Shown: positions 34,497 through 42,927 of the stretch, one piece after another
Position numbering within the stretch: position 1 is the first letter of the stretch
Layout: each line of letters starts with the position of its first letter
Source of the DNA: Kumtagia ephedrae
GTDB lineage: Bacteria; Pseudomonadota; Alphaproteobacteria; Rhizobiales; Rhizobiaceae
NCBI RefSeq assembly: GCF_003012745.1
Contig: NZ_PXYK01000038.1
Location: 1 to 50,037, forward strand
DNA: 50,037 bases
Reading direction: 5' to 3'
Translations under genes and position numbers: made by a program
Notes under the pieces: model-generated
Told to the model about the DNA's origin: nothing
Databases searched by the model: none
What the model saw: only the letters and a program-made list of their open reading frames with translations

Positions 34497-35336
34497 TCAC
34501 GCCTTGTCCAGGAACAGGCCGGTGTGTGCCACGAACAACTCGGGATACTGGAATTGCGATCCGTGTCCGGAATCGGGATAGACGATCAGCTGCGCATTCG
34601 GGATGTGCTGCTGGAGGTGGAAGGAATTGATCGTCGGCACCATGATGTCGTCATGGCCGTTGACCACCAGCGTCGGCTGACCGATCTCTTTCAGATAGGC
34701 GAAGCGCTCGCCGCGTGGCTGGGTCCATTCTATGATCACTGCCATTTGTGCCTGCATGGCCTCGGGCGAGGACGGCGGATCCTGGTCCTGGCGCGCGTGC
34801 CGGCGTTCCCAGAAGGCGCGGCCCGCTGCCTGACTCGCCTCGGATGGCGAGAAGAACAGGAACAGGAAGTCATCGACGGTCGGAACGGGGTTGCCAGCGA
34901 CCTGGAAGATGCGCGGATCGGGATTCTGGTCGCCGTTGCGCGGTCCTGTGCCGGTCAGAACGAGGGGACGGACCAGTTCAGGATAGCGATGGGCGAAGCT
35001 CTGCGCGACGAAGCCGCCGATCGAAAAGCCGAGCACGTCGACGATGGAAAGGCCAAGCGCCTTAACGAAGACCGCGACGTGATCTGCCATGCCGTCGATC
35101 GTCGTCGCGTTCTCGCCGGTTGAACTGGCGACACCCGCATAGTTGAACAGGATCACCGGCCGGCTGGCGGCAAGACCGTCGGTGACCAGCGGGTCCCAAT
35201 GGTCCATCCCGCCCCGGAAATGCTGGAGAAACACAAGCGGCGTGCCGCCTTCGGCGCCGAAGCGGCGATAGGCATAGCGGATGCCGTTCGCCTCGACGAA
35301 CTGAGTAGGTGCGGTGAGATGGTTGTTGCTCGACAT
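34497..35336 (-). CDS. Alpha/beta hydrolase
   Basis: A 279-residue hydrolase. Nucleophile Ser in GFSIGGFVAQ (about 107), acid in NGHDDIMVP (about 233) and His in PDSGHGSQFQ (about 261). FLQHFRGGMDHWDPLVTDGL provides the oxyanion loop. The same plan as the 31459-32310 hydrolase suggests duplication within the operon. AGGAAGGATC lies before the ATG at 35336. It follows the Old Yellow Enzyme gene by about 40 bp. Confidence 0.9.
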   Translation of the reverse strand: MSSNNHLTAPTQFVEANGIRYAYRRFGAEGGTPLVFLQHFRGGMDHWDPLVTDGLAASRPVILFNYAGVASSTGENATTIDGMADHVAVFVKALGLSIVDVLGFSIGGFVAQSFAHRYPELVRPLVLTGTGPRNGDQNPDPRIFQVAGNPVPTVDDFLFLFFSPSEASQAAGRAFWERRHARQDQDPPSSPEAMQAQMAVIIEWTQPRGERFAYLKEIGQPTLVVNGHDDIMVPTINSFHLQQHIPNAQLIVYPDSGHGSQFQYPELFVAHTGLFLDKA

Positions 35337-35376
35337 TGCAAAGATCCTTCCTTCGATGGGTTCGACGGCCACCTGT

Positions 35377-36474
35377 TCAGGCGGCGGTCGCCTCAGCCGA
35401 GATGGAGGGATAATCGGTGTAGCCCTCCGCGCCGCCGCCATAGATCGTGGCGGGGTTCATCTGGGCGAGCGGCGCGCCGCTTTTCAGCCGTTCGACCAGA
35501 TCGGGATTGGCGATGAAGTGGTGGCCAAAGGCGAACAGGTCGGCCTTGCCCTCGCTGAGACGCGACTTGGCCAGCTCAAGATCGTAGCCATTGTTGGCGA
35601 TGTAGGTGTTGCGGAACCGCTGGCGCAGCGCATCGAAATCGAACGGCGTCGCATCGCGCGGCCCGCCCGTCGCCCCCTCGACGACGTGGATATAGGCGAT
35701 GCCGAGACCGTCGAGTGCGTCGACGACGTGGTTGAATTGCGGCTGCTCGTCGCTTGACGGCACGATGCCGCTGGCCGGCGATACCGGCGAGAGGCGGACG
35801 CCCGTGCGCTGCGCGCCGATCTCGCTCGACACCGCGGCCGTCACTTCGACCAGCAGCCGGGCGCGGTTTTCGATCGAACCGCCATAGGCATCGGTGCGGA
35901 CATTGGCGGTTTCCCGCAGGAACTGGTCGAGCAGATAGCCGTTCGCGCCATGCACTTCGACCCCGTCGAAGCCGGCCTCGATCGCATGGGCGGCGGCTTT
36001 GCGGAAATCCTCGACGATGCCAGGGATTTCCGTCAGTACCAGCGCACGCGGCTCGGACACATTGGCGAAACCATTGTTCACGAACGTCTTGGTCTCGGCG
36101 CGGATCGCCGATGGCGCGACCGGAGCCTCCCCGCCGTGAAGATCGACATGGCTCACGCGGCCCACATGCCAGAGCTGGACGAAGATGCGACCGCCCTTGG
36201 CATGAACCGCGTCGGTCACCTTGCGCCAGCCGGCAACCTGCTCGGGCGTATAGAGGCCGGGCGTATTCTGGTAGCCTTGGGCCTGCTTCGAGACCTGCGT
36301 CGCCTCGGTGATGATGAGCCCGGCGCTCGCCCGCTGCGCGTAATAGTCCGCCGCAAACGGGCTCGGTACGAGGCCGGCGTCGGCGCGGTTGCGCGTCAGC
36401 GGCGCCATGACGATGCGGTTTTTAAGCGTGAGGCCGCCGAGGTCGTAGGGGCTGAACAGATCTGTATCGGTCAT
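35377..36474 (-). CDS. Old Yellow Enzyme-type alkene reductase (NemA-like)
   Basis: A 365-residue FMN-dependent TIM-barrel protein. MAPLTRNRADAGLVPS near 24, LWHVGRVSHVD near 103, VEVHGANGYLLDQFLRETAN near 177 (active His/Asn and the following Tyr) and DLFAFGHHFIANPDLVERL near 320 are typical of the NemA/OPR branch. It reduces activated C=C bonds of enones, maleimides and nitro compounds. The gene is early in the TetR-facing operon, 50 bp after the SDR gene. Confidence 0.94.
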   Translation of the reverse strand: MTDTDLFSPYDLGGLTLKNRIVMAPLTRNRADAGLVPSPFAADYYAQRASAGLIITEATQVSKQAQGYQNTPGLYTPEQVAGWRKVTDAVHAKGGRIFVQLWHVGRVSHVDLHGGEAPVAPSAIRAETKTFVNNGFANVSEPRALVLTEIPGIVEDFRKAAAHAIEAGFDGVEVHGANGYLLDQFLRETANVRTDAYGGSIENRARLLVEVTAAVSSEIGAQRTGVRLSPVSPASGIVPSSDEQPQFNHVVDALDGLGIAYIHVVEGATGGPRDATPFDFDALRQRFRNTYIANNGYDLELAKSRLSEGKADLFAFGHHFIANPDLVERLKSGAPLAQMNPATIYGGGAEGYTDYPSISAEATAA

Positions 36475-36525
36475 TGTCGCGGTCTTTCGTTTTGATGATC
36501 TAAATTCGCTCGGCTCGAGCGGCCC

Positions 36526-37314
36526 TCAGGCGCCGACCAGATAGCGTTCGGCCGGCCGGGACTGTCCGAAGCCTGGGATCATGGATTGCCGGGCTGCCTC
36601 GAAGGCCTCCCATTGTCCGAGGTCGTGCAGCGGCGGGATGGTGACGGCTTCGCGGCGATCGAAGCCAGCCAGCGCCGCGTCGACCAGATCGTCCACTTCC
36701 ATCACGGCCGGCAGCGTGTCGACGTCGACCCCGGCGTGGCCCCAGATTTCTGTGCGGGTCGCCGCCGGAAGCACAGCCTGGACATAGACGCCCTGCGGTC
36801 CGAGCTGGAGGCTGAGCGCCTGGGACAGATGCAGGACGAAGGCCTTGGTCGCACCATAGACCGGCATGCCGTATTCCGGCGCCAGGCCGACCGCTGAACC
36901 AATGTTCACGATCGCGCCTTCGCCCGCTGACGCAAGGCGCGGTGCTATGGCGTGGGCAAGCCGCACCAGGGCGGTCGTGTTGAGCGCCACAAGCCGGTCG
37001 ATGTCCTCCACGGCGTGCTCGATGAAGGTTCCCGCGAGGCTCGTTCCGGCATTGTTGATGAGGATTCCGATCCGCGCATCCTCGCCCAGCCGCGCCTCGA
37101 CCGTTGCACGCTCCTGCGGATTCACGAGGTCCGCCGCGATGATGTCGATCCCGACGCCTGTCTCGCTTCGCAGCCGTTCCGCCCCCGTCTCCATTCGCGC
37201 GGTGTTTCGGGCAACGAGCACGAGGTCATGGCCGCGCCGTGCGAAGCGCTCGGCATAGGCCGCGCCCATGCCGGTCGAGGCGCCGGTAATGAGGACGGAT
37301 GGTTTGACGGTCAT
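36526..37314 (-). CDS. SDR family oxidoreductase
   Basis: A 262-residue classical SDR: TGASTGMGAAYAERFARRG nucleotide loop, NNAGTSLAG, NIGSAVG with the catalytic Ser and YGATK with Tyr and Lys (YxxxK). It is similar in plan to DltE/YqjQ-type SDRs. The start at 37314 follows GAAAGGGC; the 86-codon open extension crosses the divergent TetR promoter and is not used. It is the first gene of the leftward operon and probably the direct target of the TetR regulator. Confidence 0.9.
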   Translation of the reverse strand: MTVKPSVLITGASTGMGAAYAERFARRGHDLVLVARNTARMETGAERLRSETGVGIDIIAADLVNPQERATVEARLGEDARIGILINNAGTSLAGTFIEHAVEDIDRLVALNTTALVRLAHAIAPRLASAGEGAIVNIGSAVGLAPEYGMPVYGATKAFVLHLSQALSLQLGPQGVYVQAVLPAATRTEIWGHAGVDVDTLPAVMEVDDLVDAALAGFDRREAVTIPPLHDLGQWEAFEAARQSMIPGFGQSRPAERYLVGA

Positions 37315-37342
37315 GGTATTGCCCTTTCGCCGCATCAAAACT

Positions 37343-37359
37343 ATATTCATGATGAATAT
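37343..37359. promoter_or_regulatory. Palindrome in the SDR/TetR divergent promoter
   Basis: ATATTCAT-G-ATGAATAT is a perfect 17-bp palindrome 29 bp from the SDR start and 64 bp from the TetR start. A second inverted repeat, ATGAT-AGCC-ATCAT, lies at about 37378-37391. The AT-rich stretch stands out from its surroundings. Likely TetR operator and promoter elements. Confidence 0.6.
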
Positions 37360-37422
37360 CATCAATGCCCCAAATATGATAGCCATCATCAAAATGTCAA
37401 TGCCGAACGGAGGCCACCTGCA

Positions 37423-38007
37423 ATGAAAGTCAGCCAGGAGCAGAAGGCGCAGAACCGCAGTCGCATCCTGACCGAGGCAGGACGCCTGTTCCGTGAGAAG
37501 GGTTTTGATGCAGTGAGCGTTGCCGAAGTGATGAAGGCCGCCGGTATGACCCATGGCGGCTTCTACGGGCATTTTCAGTCAAAGGACGATCTCGTCGCCC
37601 AGACCATCTCTCATGCCGTAGGCAGCCAATCAGGGATCGACGATCTCGGCGCCTGGATCGACGCCTATCTCTCGGAGCCCCACCGTGAGCATCCGGATCT
37701 GGGTTGCCCGATGGCCGCCCTGGCCGGGTTCATGCGGCAACAGGCTCCCGAGGCACGCGCGTCCATGGCACAGGTTCTCGCCGCGCAGATTGCCACTCTT
37801 ACCGACGTCATGCCTGGAGAGGATTCTGCAAAACGCCGCAGAGCAGCAATCGGCAGTTGGTCGGCGATGGTCGGCGCGCTCATCCTCGCCCGGTCGATTG
37901 ATGCCCCCGCGCTGTCGGGCGAACTCTTGTCTGAGACACGGGCCTGGATCGACGAAAGAAAGGCGCCGGACCAGCCTACGCCAGCGCAGAAACGCCGCGC
38001 GGCATGA
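37423..38007 (+). CDS. TetR family regulator
   Basis: A 194-residue regulator. The N-terminal HTH is AQNRSRILTEAGRLFREKGF through VAEVMKAAGMTHGGFYGHF (residues 8-55). The helical ligand domain ends with RAWIDERKAPDQ. A Cys in LGCPMAALAGFM near 90 lies where NemR-like regulators carry reactive cysteines; this is an inference only. GGAGG lies 10 nt before the ATG. It faces the SDR-OYE-hydrolase-reductase operon and probably represses it until an electrophile or a product is bound. Confidence 0.9.
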   Translation: MKVSQEQKAQNRSRILTEAGRLFREKGFDAVSVAEVMKAAGMTHGGFYGHFQSKDDLVAQTISHAVGSQSGIDDLGAWIDAYLSEPHREHPDLGCPMAALAGFMRQQAPEARASMAQVLAAQIATLTDVMPGEDSAKRRRAAIGSWSAMVGALILARSIDAPALSGELLSETRAWIDERKAPDQPTPAQKRRAA

Positions 38008-38123
38008 TCGTATCCTTGGCCTAGACGGCCGGCCAGCTAGCGGGCCTCAGGAAGGCCATATACCGCCGACAATTCGTCTTCGCGTTCGATTATCTCGCGC
38101 CGGAGCTCTTTGGAGATAAGAAT

Positions 38124-38498
38124 ATGTTCACGCACGTCATGATCGGTAGCAACGACCTGGAGCGGGCCAGAGCTTTCTACGATGCAACATTCGCCGCGCT
38201 AGGAGGTGAGCCGGGCGAGATGGATGCCAGAGGCAGGCTGATCTATGTCCACAAGGGCGGTCGGCTAATGATCACGAAGCCGATCGACGGCAATCCAGCG
38301 ACGGCGGCCAACGGTGGGACTATCGGTATCGTCGCGGCGAGCCGTGACCATGTTCTCGCGTGGCATGAGGCCGGCACCACGCATGGTGGGACGGCGATTG
38401 AGAGCCCACCCAGCGAGCGCCCGAACGGAGCCTTCGTCGCCTACCTTCGCGATCCGGACGGAAACAAGCTCACCGCCCGCTCTCAGCCGACGAAGTAA
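38124..38498 (+). CDS. VOC family (glyoxalase-like) protein
   Basis: A 124-residue single VOC domain, MFTHVMIGSNDLERARAFYD at the start and AYLRDPDGNKLTA at the end. His4 and the region of the last metal ligand (DPDGNK) are as in glyoxalase-like proteins. It could bind a metal and act on a small carbonyl adduct or simply bind a ligand. GGAGA lies before the ATG. It stands alone between the TetR gene and the decayed cupin. Confidence 0.88.
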   Translation: MFTHVMIGSNDLERARAFYDATFAALGGEPGEMDARGRLIYVHKGGRLMITKPIDGNPATAANGGTIGIVAASRDHVLAWHEAGTTHGGTAIESPPSERPNGAFVAYLRDPDGNKLTARSQPTK

Positions 38499-38759
38499 CA
38501 CAACCGGCAACAGCCACTCCGAAGATCATCCCTTTTCGGAAATCCGTCAGCAACCAGACGGTTCAATCCCGACCTCTCCTTCGAATCGATCCGGTGCGAG
38601 GAAGCGTACCTCCCGGCAGTCCAGACGGGCTGATTTTACCCCTTTGATAACGGTCTGGAGCCTGACGTTCGCTGAGGCGACGGCACACGATGACCCGTAC
38701 GTAGCTGATGAGTCCCGGGGGTTGGTGCCCGCGCCTGAGGGCGGCGATGATCTTGTCTG

Positions 38760-39181
38760 GATCGGCGATCCAAGTGGTCGGGATAGGTAATCGCGTCGAC
38801 AGGCGCGCGTGTTCACGACAAGACCCCGGCTGGGACGATCGCTACAATCGCGCAGGTGATGGCCGACCGCCCCTCCGGCCTTGAAGGCGGAGGTGTCGCC
38901 GGCGCGCAAAACCGTTTTGGTTACGCTCTCGACCAGCGTGGTCACACCTTCCAGCACATAGATCAGTTCGTCCTGGGCGCTATGCCAATGCTTGAGCGAG
39001 TACTGCGCCCCCGCGCCAGAACCTCGATCAGCGCTCCGAACTGTGTTGGCCCAGCCGCTTCGCTGATCCAGTATGTGCGGGCCAGCCGGCACATATCATC
39101 CGGGGCGCGATCTTCGGGAATGAACTCCAGTGGCGTGAGGGCGGCGCGCCGGCGGCTTCCTTTAAGCGGCTTGAGCGACAA
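38760..39181 (-). pseudogene. Cupin domain protein, two frameshifts
   Basis: Three pieces in different frames join to one cupin. 38963-39181 begins MSLKPLKGSRRRAALTPLEF and reads to TQFGALIEVLARG. The next frame continues AQYSLKHWHSAQDELIYVLE, the metal-binding cupin motif, to VVNTR. A third stretch holds ITYPDHLDR, the usual later motif of this family. The first break is at the five-C run 39008-39012 (one G lost on the coding strand). The second, near 38800, is the loss of one CG in ACGCGCGC. The start would be TTG at 39181, right after the kinase stop. It has decayed further towards its end. Confidence 0.7.
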
Positions 39182-39772
39182 TCATGCAGGAAACTCGGCG
39201 ACCGCATCGAAGGCCGCGGGCGGCATGATGCTTCGGAAATAGACATCCTCCGCCTGATGCCATTGCCGTTCCCAAGGACCGATGATCCGCTCGCGCGCCA
39301 TGAGGCGAGCCATCCGCACGTCGTCCGGCGCCACCAGCATCACGCGCAGATCGATCAGATCGGCCAATTCCGGGCGCGCGGCGTAAACGCCTTCGAGAAT
39401 GACGATCCGCTTCGGCACCAGCCTGGTCGTCTGGTCTCGCAGGCGTCCGTCGAAGGTCTCCCAGTCGAAGGCTCTCCAGATCGCCTCGCGCCCGGCCCGC
39501 AAGGCTTCCAGTGCCGGCCGCTGCCGTGTCCAGTCGATACAGGCTTCGGCACGCGCCTCCGGGCTGTCTACACGAAGTTTGGTGCCGCCCGCATAAAAGT
39601 CATCCCCCTCGATGAGGACTGCGTCGAACATCTCCGCCAGCGTCTTGGCCAGCGTCGACTTACCCGCGCCGCTGCGCCCGTCGAGAGCAATGATGAAGGG
39701 CCGAATCATCCCTTTCATACGCGCGGCGACCAGGGTCGCAAGTTCGGTCGGATCGTTCAGCATATGCGGCAT
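39182..39772 (-). CDS. Uridine-kinase-like P-loop NTPase
   Basis: A 196-residue kinase with Walker A GRSGAGKST near residues 32-40, EGDDFYAGG near 55 (the acid following the second strand, as in uridine kinases) and IVILEGVYAARPEL near 123. The lid-like RERIIGPWERQW lies near 163. It phosphorylates a nucleoside or a similar small molecule; the acceptor is unknown. The stop is followed at once by the TTG of the broken cupin gene, so the two once formed an operon. Confidence 0.88.
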   Translation of the reverse strand: MPHMLNDPTELATLVAARMKGMIRPFIIALDGRSGAGKSTLAKTLAEMFDAVLIEGDDFYAGGTKLRVDSPEARAEACIDWTRQRPALEALRAGREAIWRAFDWETFDGRLRDQTTRLVPKRIVILEGVYAARPELADLIDLRVMLVAPDDVRMARLMARERIIGPWERQWHQAEDVYFRSIMPPAAFDAVAEFPA

Positions 39773-39917
39773 TCAGCGCTCCGTTTGCCGACAGTCTCAA
39801 AGCCCTGGCAGGCATAGGTGTTACATTTCGCGGCGAAGGCCCGCCCAGCGGAATCGGTTTGCTCATGTCGATCAGCACGCCGTTCGGATCCTGTAGGATG
39901 AAATGCCGCTGGCCGAC
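39773..39917 (-). pseudogene. C-terminal fragment of a VOC (glyoxalase) gene
   Basis: The minus strand from about 39917 reads VGQRHFILQDPNGVLIDMSK and then PIPLGG, the classic last strands of a VOC domain. Nothing before this matches. The fragment begins where the methyltransferase gene begins on the other strand, so a recombination joint probably lies near 39917. It runs into the kinase start. Confidence 0.6.
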
Positions 39918-39941
39918 TCCACATTTGAGGCAAAACCGGAC

Positions 39942-40364
39942 ATGGCCAAGCTATCGCCGCGACTGAACGATATACTGAATTCTCTGCCGCTTGCCGCTGG
40001 GATGCGGGTTCTGGAGGTGGGCTGCGGGCCCGGTGTGCTTGCCAGGGCGATGGCGTCACGCATTGGCGAGGGGCATGTCTTCGGCATCGATCGGTCCGCC
40101 CGGGCCATCTAGCAGGCCTTGACGGGATCGGAAGCGGAGATCGCAGCGGGCCGGCTATCGTTCCGGCACGTGGCGGCCGAGGACTTCGCCCGCTCGACCG
40201 GCGAGTTGCCGTTCGACCTCATCGTCGCGGCCCGCGTCGACGCGCTCGATGGCCGCCACCCGCAGACCGGCGCACGTGCGCGGCCGCGCCTCATTGCGGC
40301 GTTATCGCCGACGGGCCGCATCTTCATCGACGGATCGGAGATCGAGCTGGGGCGGCAGAAGTAA
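39942..40364 (+). pseudogene. Class I SAM methyltransferase with in-frame amber stop
   Basis: The reading frame begins MAKLSPRLNDILNSLPLAAG, with motif I VLEVGCGPGVLARAM, and reaches GIDRSARAI. Codon 57 is TAG (40110-40112). The same frame then continues without a break as QALTGSEAEIAAGRLSFRHV, FDLIVAARVDALDGRHP and GRIFIDGSEIELGRQK to a TAA at 40362-40364. A single base change (for example CAG to TAG) explains it. The full length, about 140 residues, is normal for this small methyltransferase group. Confidence 0.78.
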
Positions 40365-40475
40365 GAAGTAGCCTTCACCGCGGTATAGCCAATGTGGCGG
40401 ATGATTTCATGGAGGTAAGCCAAGGCCATCGGGCGGCCTACAAGAATGAACAATACGGGCGTGGAGAGAAAAGCC

Positions 40476-40610
40476 ATGTCCTATTTTGATTGCTATCTCA
40501 TTCCGGTTCCGACCAGCCAAGCTGGATGCCTACAAGCTGTTCTCGGAGCGGTTCGCCAATGCCCATCGCGAATACTTGGCGATTCGGGTGATGCCGAGGG
40601 CGCTCAAGCC
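40476..40610 (+). pseudogene. DUF1428-like gene remnant, frameshifted
   Basis: Starts MSYFDCYLIPVPT, the usual opening of DUF1428-type proteins, after GGAGAG. The continuation is in another frame: AKLDAYKLFSERFANAHREY. The frame change lies near 40515-40525. After about 40600 the similarity is lost. It is a broken and truncated gene. Confidence 0.5.
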
Positions 40611-41029
40611 GAGGTTTAGGGCGCCGAGCTCCGCAATTTCGACGCAGCGAGTATGCCGGTCGGGCGGACTTTGGGATTTGTCACATGACAGTTCCGACTA
40701 ATAACTTGTTTAAATTGCCTAGCTCATATCCGTCCAGTCATAGGCACGCCGATCCCGTCCGATTGATGACCGCACTCCATGCTGCGCTACGGCTTATCGG
40801 TGCTCCGCTCTCGGATGCTACTCCAGCGCGACGGTGAACATTGACCTCGATACCGGTTCGATTTTGACCAAGCTCGGCATTAGAGGGCGATGGCGTAGAC
40901 ATAGTGCTCATCGTCACCTCGCACGGCCCGCCCATTGCTGATTCGATATTTCTAAGAGCCGCTTACCTGCCAAACGCCCTCTATTGCCGCACAAATGTTA
41001 TCAACATCGATCGGACTGCGGCAGGCCGC
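40611..41029. other. Gap with no intact gene
   Basis: I see only short, mixed frames. It borders the decayed genes on the left and the end of the LysR gene on the right. Confidence 0.4.
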
Positions 41030-41932
41030 CTATTTCAAGAGCTGCCGTTTGAGCAGCGCCTCAAGCCAATCGGCGAAGACCTGTAGTCGTCGCGAGAGAT
41101 GCTGCCTGTGCGGATAGAGCAATGTCATGGGCATGGGTTCCGCGCGGTGATCCGGCATGACCTCAACTAGTTCTCCCGCTTCCAGATGGGCGCGAACGTC
41201 ATAAGCTGGGATCTGGATCAAGCCGAGGCCAGCCAGACAACAGGCGATATAGGCCTCGGCGCTGTTGACGGTGACGCGCCCACGCAACGGCAGTGAGCGC
41301 AGCGCGCCATGCTCTACCCATTCCCAATCTTCGACCCTGCCGTTGGAGGGCGAAGCATAGTTGACAGCCCAATGGTCGCCGAGATCGTCAGGGCTTTCGG
41401 GATTGCCATGGCGCTTCAGATAGGCGCGGCTGGCGACATTGATGAGCGGCAGCCTACCGATCGGCCTTGCGATCAGTCCCGAATCGTCGAGCGGCCCCAC
41501 GCGCAGCACGCAATCGACGCTGTCCTCGACCAGGTTCACCGCGCGATCGGTGACGCCAAGGTCGATATCGATCTGCGGATAGAGATCGAGAAATTCCGGC
41601 AGCGCCGGCGCGATGATGAGACGTCCGATGCGACCCGGGACATCGATCCGAATCTTGCCCGAGGGCTGCGCCGCCGTCTGCCGGAAGAGGTTTTCCGTAT
41701 CCTCGACGTCGGCGATGACCCGCAGGCAGCGATCGTAGAAGGCCGTGCCGTCCTGCGTCGGCGAGACCTTGCGGGTGGTGCGATGAAGCAGGCGCGCGCC
41801 GACGCGGCCCTCCAACTCCTGCACGGCCGCCGACACCGATGAGCGCGGGAGGCCAAGTGTGTCGGCAGCGCGAGTGAAACTCGAACATTCGACGACGCGG
41901 GTGAAGACGCGGAATAGGTCGATACGATCCAA
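41030..41932 (-). CDS. LysR family transcriptional regulator
   Basis: A 300-residue regulator. The HTH lies at residues 1-60 (FTRVVECSSFTRAADTLGLP, then SSVSAAVQELEGRVG), followed by the substrate-binding-like domain with GKIRIDVPGRIGRLIIAPAL near 92. It starts with TTG at 41932. It is divergent from the SDR at 42074, and a 9-bp-arm inverted repeat lies between them. By the usual LysR rule it should control that SDR and itself. Confidence 0.92.
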   Translation of the reverse strand: MDRIDLFRVFTRVVECSSFTRAADTLGLPRSSVSAAVQELEGRVGARLLHRTTRKVSPTQDGTAFYDRCLRVIADVEDTENLFRQTAAQPSGKIRIDVPGRIGRLIIAPALPEFLDLYPQIDIDLGVTDRAVNLVEDSVDCVLRVGPLDDSGLIARPIGRLPLINVASRAYLKRHGNPESPDDLGDHWAVNYASPSNGRVEDWEWVEHGALRSLPLRGRVTVNSAEAYIACCLAGLGLIQIPAYDVRAHLEAGELVEVMPDHRAEPMPMTLLYPHRQHLSRRLQVFADWLEALLKRQLLK

Positions 41933-41960
41933 TGTGAGAGCGGCCCTTCATTGTGCCGAT

Positions 41961-41983
41961 ATTCTGACAGGTGATGTCAGAAT
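41961..41983. promoter_or_regulatory. Inverted repeat, likely LysR box
   Basis: ATTCTGACA-GGTGA-TGTCAGAAT has perfect 9-bp arms. It is 28 bp upstream of the LysR start and about 90 bp upstream of the SDR start, a usual place for a LysR recognition site. It contains a T-N11-A pattern. Confidence 0.65.
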
Positions 41984-42073
41984 GACCATCTTTATCAGTC
42001 AATCCTAGACGATATGCTTCCCCAACGAAAGCGACCGCCGGTGTGGTCGCCGTACTTCCGAAGGAGGCCACCC

Positions 42074-42847
42074 ATGACCGACCACAGCATCAAAGGCAAA
42101 ACCGTCATCATCGCCGGCGGCGCAAAGAACCTCGGCGGGCTGATCGCGCGCGATCTCGCCGCCCACGGCGCCAAGGCGATCGCCATCCACTACAATAGCG
42201 CGTCCACCAAGGCCGATGCCGACGCGACCGTCGCCGCCGTCAAGGCCGCCGGCTCGGAGGCCGTCGCCTTCCAGGCTGACCTCACCACGGCGGGCGCGAT
42301 GGAGAAGCTCTTCGCCGATGCGGTCGCCGCCATCGGCAAGCCGGACATCGCCATCAACACCGTCGGTAAGGTGTTGAAGAAGCCAATCGTCGAAATATCG
42401 GAAGCGGAATACGACGAGATGACAGCGGTGAATTCCAAGACCGCTTTCTTCTTCCTCAAGGAAGCCGGCAAGCATCTCAACGACAACGGCAAGGTCTGCA
42501 CGCTGGTCACGTCGCTGCTCGGCGCCTACACGCCCTTTTACGCCGCCTATGCCGGCACCAAGGCGCCGGTCGAGCATTTCACGCGGGCAGCGTCCAAGGA
42601 GTTCGGCGAGCGCGGCATCTCGGTGACGGCGATCGGCCCCGGCCCGATGGACACCCCTTTCTTCTATCCGGCCGAGGGGGAAGATGCGGTCGCCTATCAC
42701 AAGACCGCGGCGGCGCTGTCCAACTTCTCCAAGACCGGCCTGACTGACATCGGGGACATCGTGCCCTATATCCGCTTCATGGTCTCGGAGGGCTGGTGGA
42801 TGACCGGCCAGACCATTCTCGTCAATGGCGGTTACACGACCAAGTAG
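42074..42847 (+). CDS. SDR family oxidoreductase
   Basis: A 257-residue SDR. Its nucleotide loop is slightly unusual, IIAGGAKNLGGLIARDLAA. The catalytic Ser is in LVTSLLGAYTP and the YxxxK motif is YAGTK. GPGPMDTPFFYP and TGQTILVNGGYTTK follow. AAGGAGG lies before the ATG. It is read away from the LysR gene and ends before a strong hairpin terminator. Substrate unknown; this type of LysR-SDR pair is common in proteobacteria and often linked to aldehyde or quinone stress. Confidence 0.92.
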   Translation: MTDHSIKGKTVIIAGGAKNLGGLIARDLAAHGAKAIAIHYNSASTKADADATVAAVKAAGSEAVAFQADLTTAGAMEKLFADAVAAIGKPDIAINTVGKVLKKPIVEISEAEYDEMTAVNSKTAFFFLKEAGKHLNDNGKVCTLVTSLLGAYTPFYAAYAGTKAPVEHFTRAASKEFGERGISVTAIGPGPMDTPFFYPAEGEDAVAYHKTAAALSNFSKTGLTDIGDIVPYIRFMVSEGWWMTGQTILVNGGYTTK

Positions 42848-42870
42848 GATCTCGGGCAAGTCAGTTCGGG

Positions 42871-42902
42871 GCGGCCTGTCCATAAAGCCAGGCCGCTCTT
42901 TT
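42871..42902 (+). terminator. Intrinsic terminator after SDR
   Basis: GCGGCCTG pairs perfectly with CAGGCCGC around a 10-nt loop, followed by TCTTTT. It separates the SDR from the next operon, which begins at 42928. Confidence 0.8.
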
Positions 42903-42927
42903 GCCATCACGAGGGGAAGGACCACAC

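Noticed and set aside
40110-40112. Recoding of TAG as an amino acid in the methyltransferase
   Set aside because: No sign of a special tRNA or downstream element in the window, and neighbouring genes are plainly decayed, so a nonsense mutation is simpler.
40109-40477. 122-codon minus-strand frame starting MAFLSTPVLFILVGRP
   Set aside because: Most of it is antisense to the methyltransferase remnant. Only the first 25 residues look protein-like, too little to call.
42005-42925. 306-codon open frame on the minus strand
   Set aside because: It is antisense to the SDR at 42074-42847 and has shadow composition.
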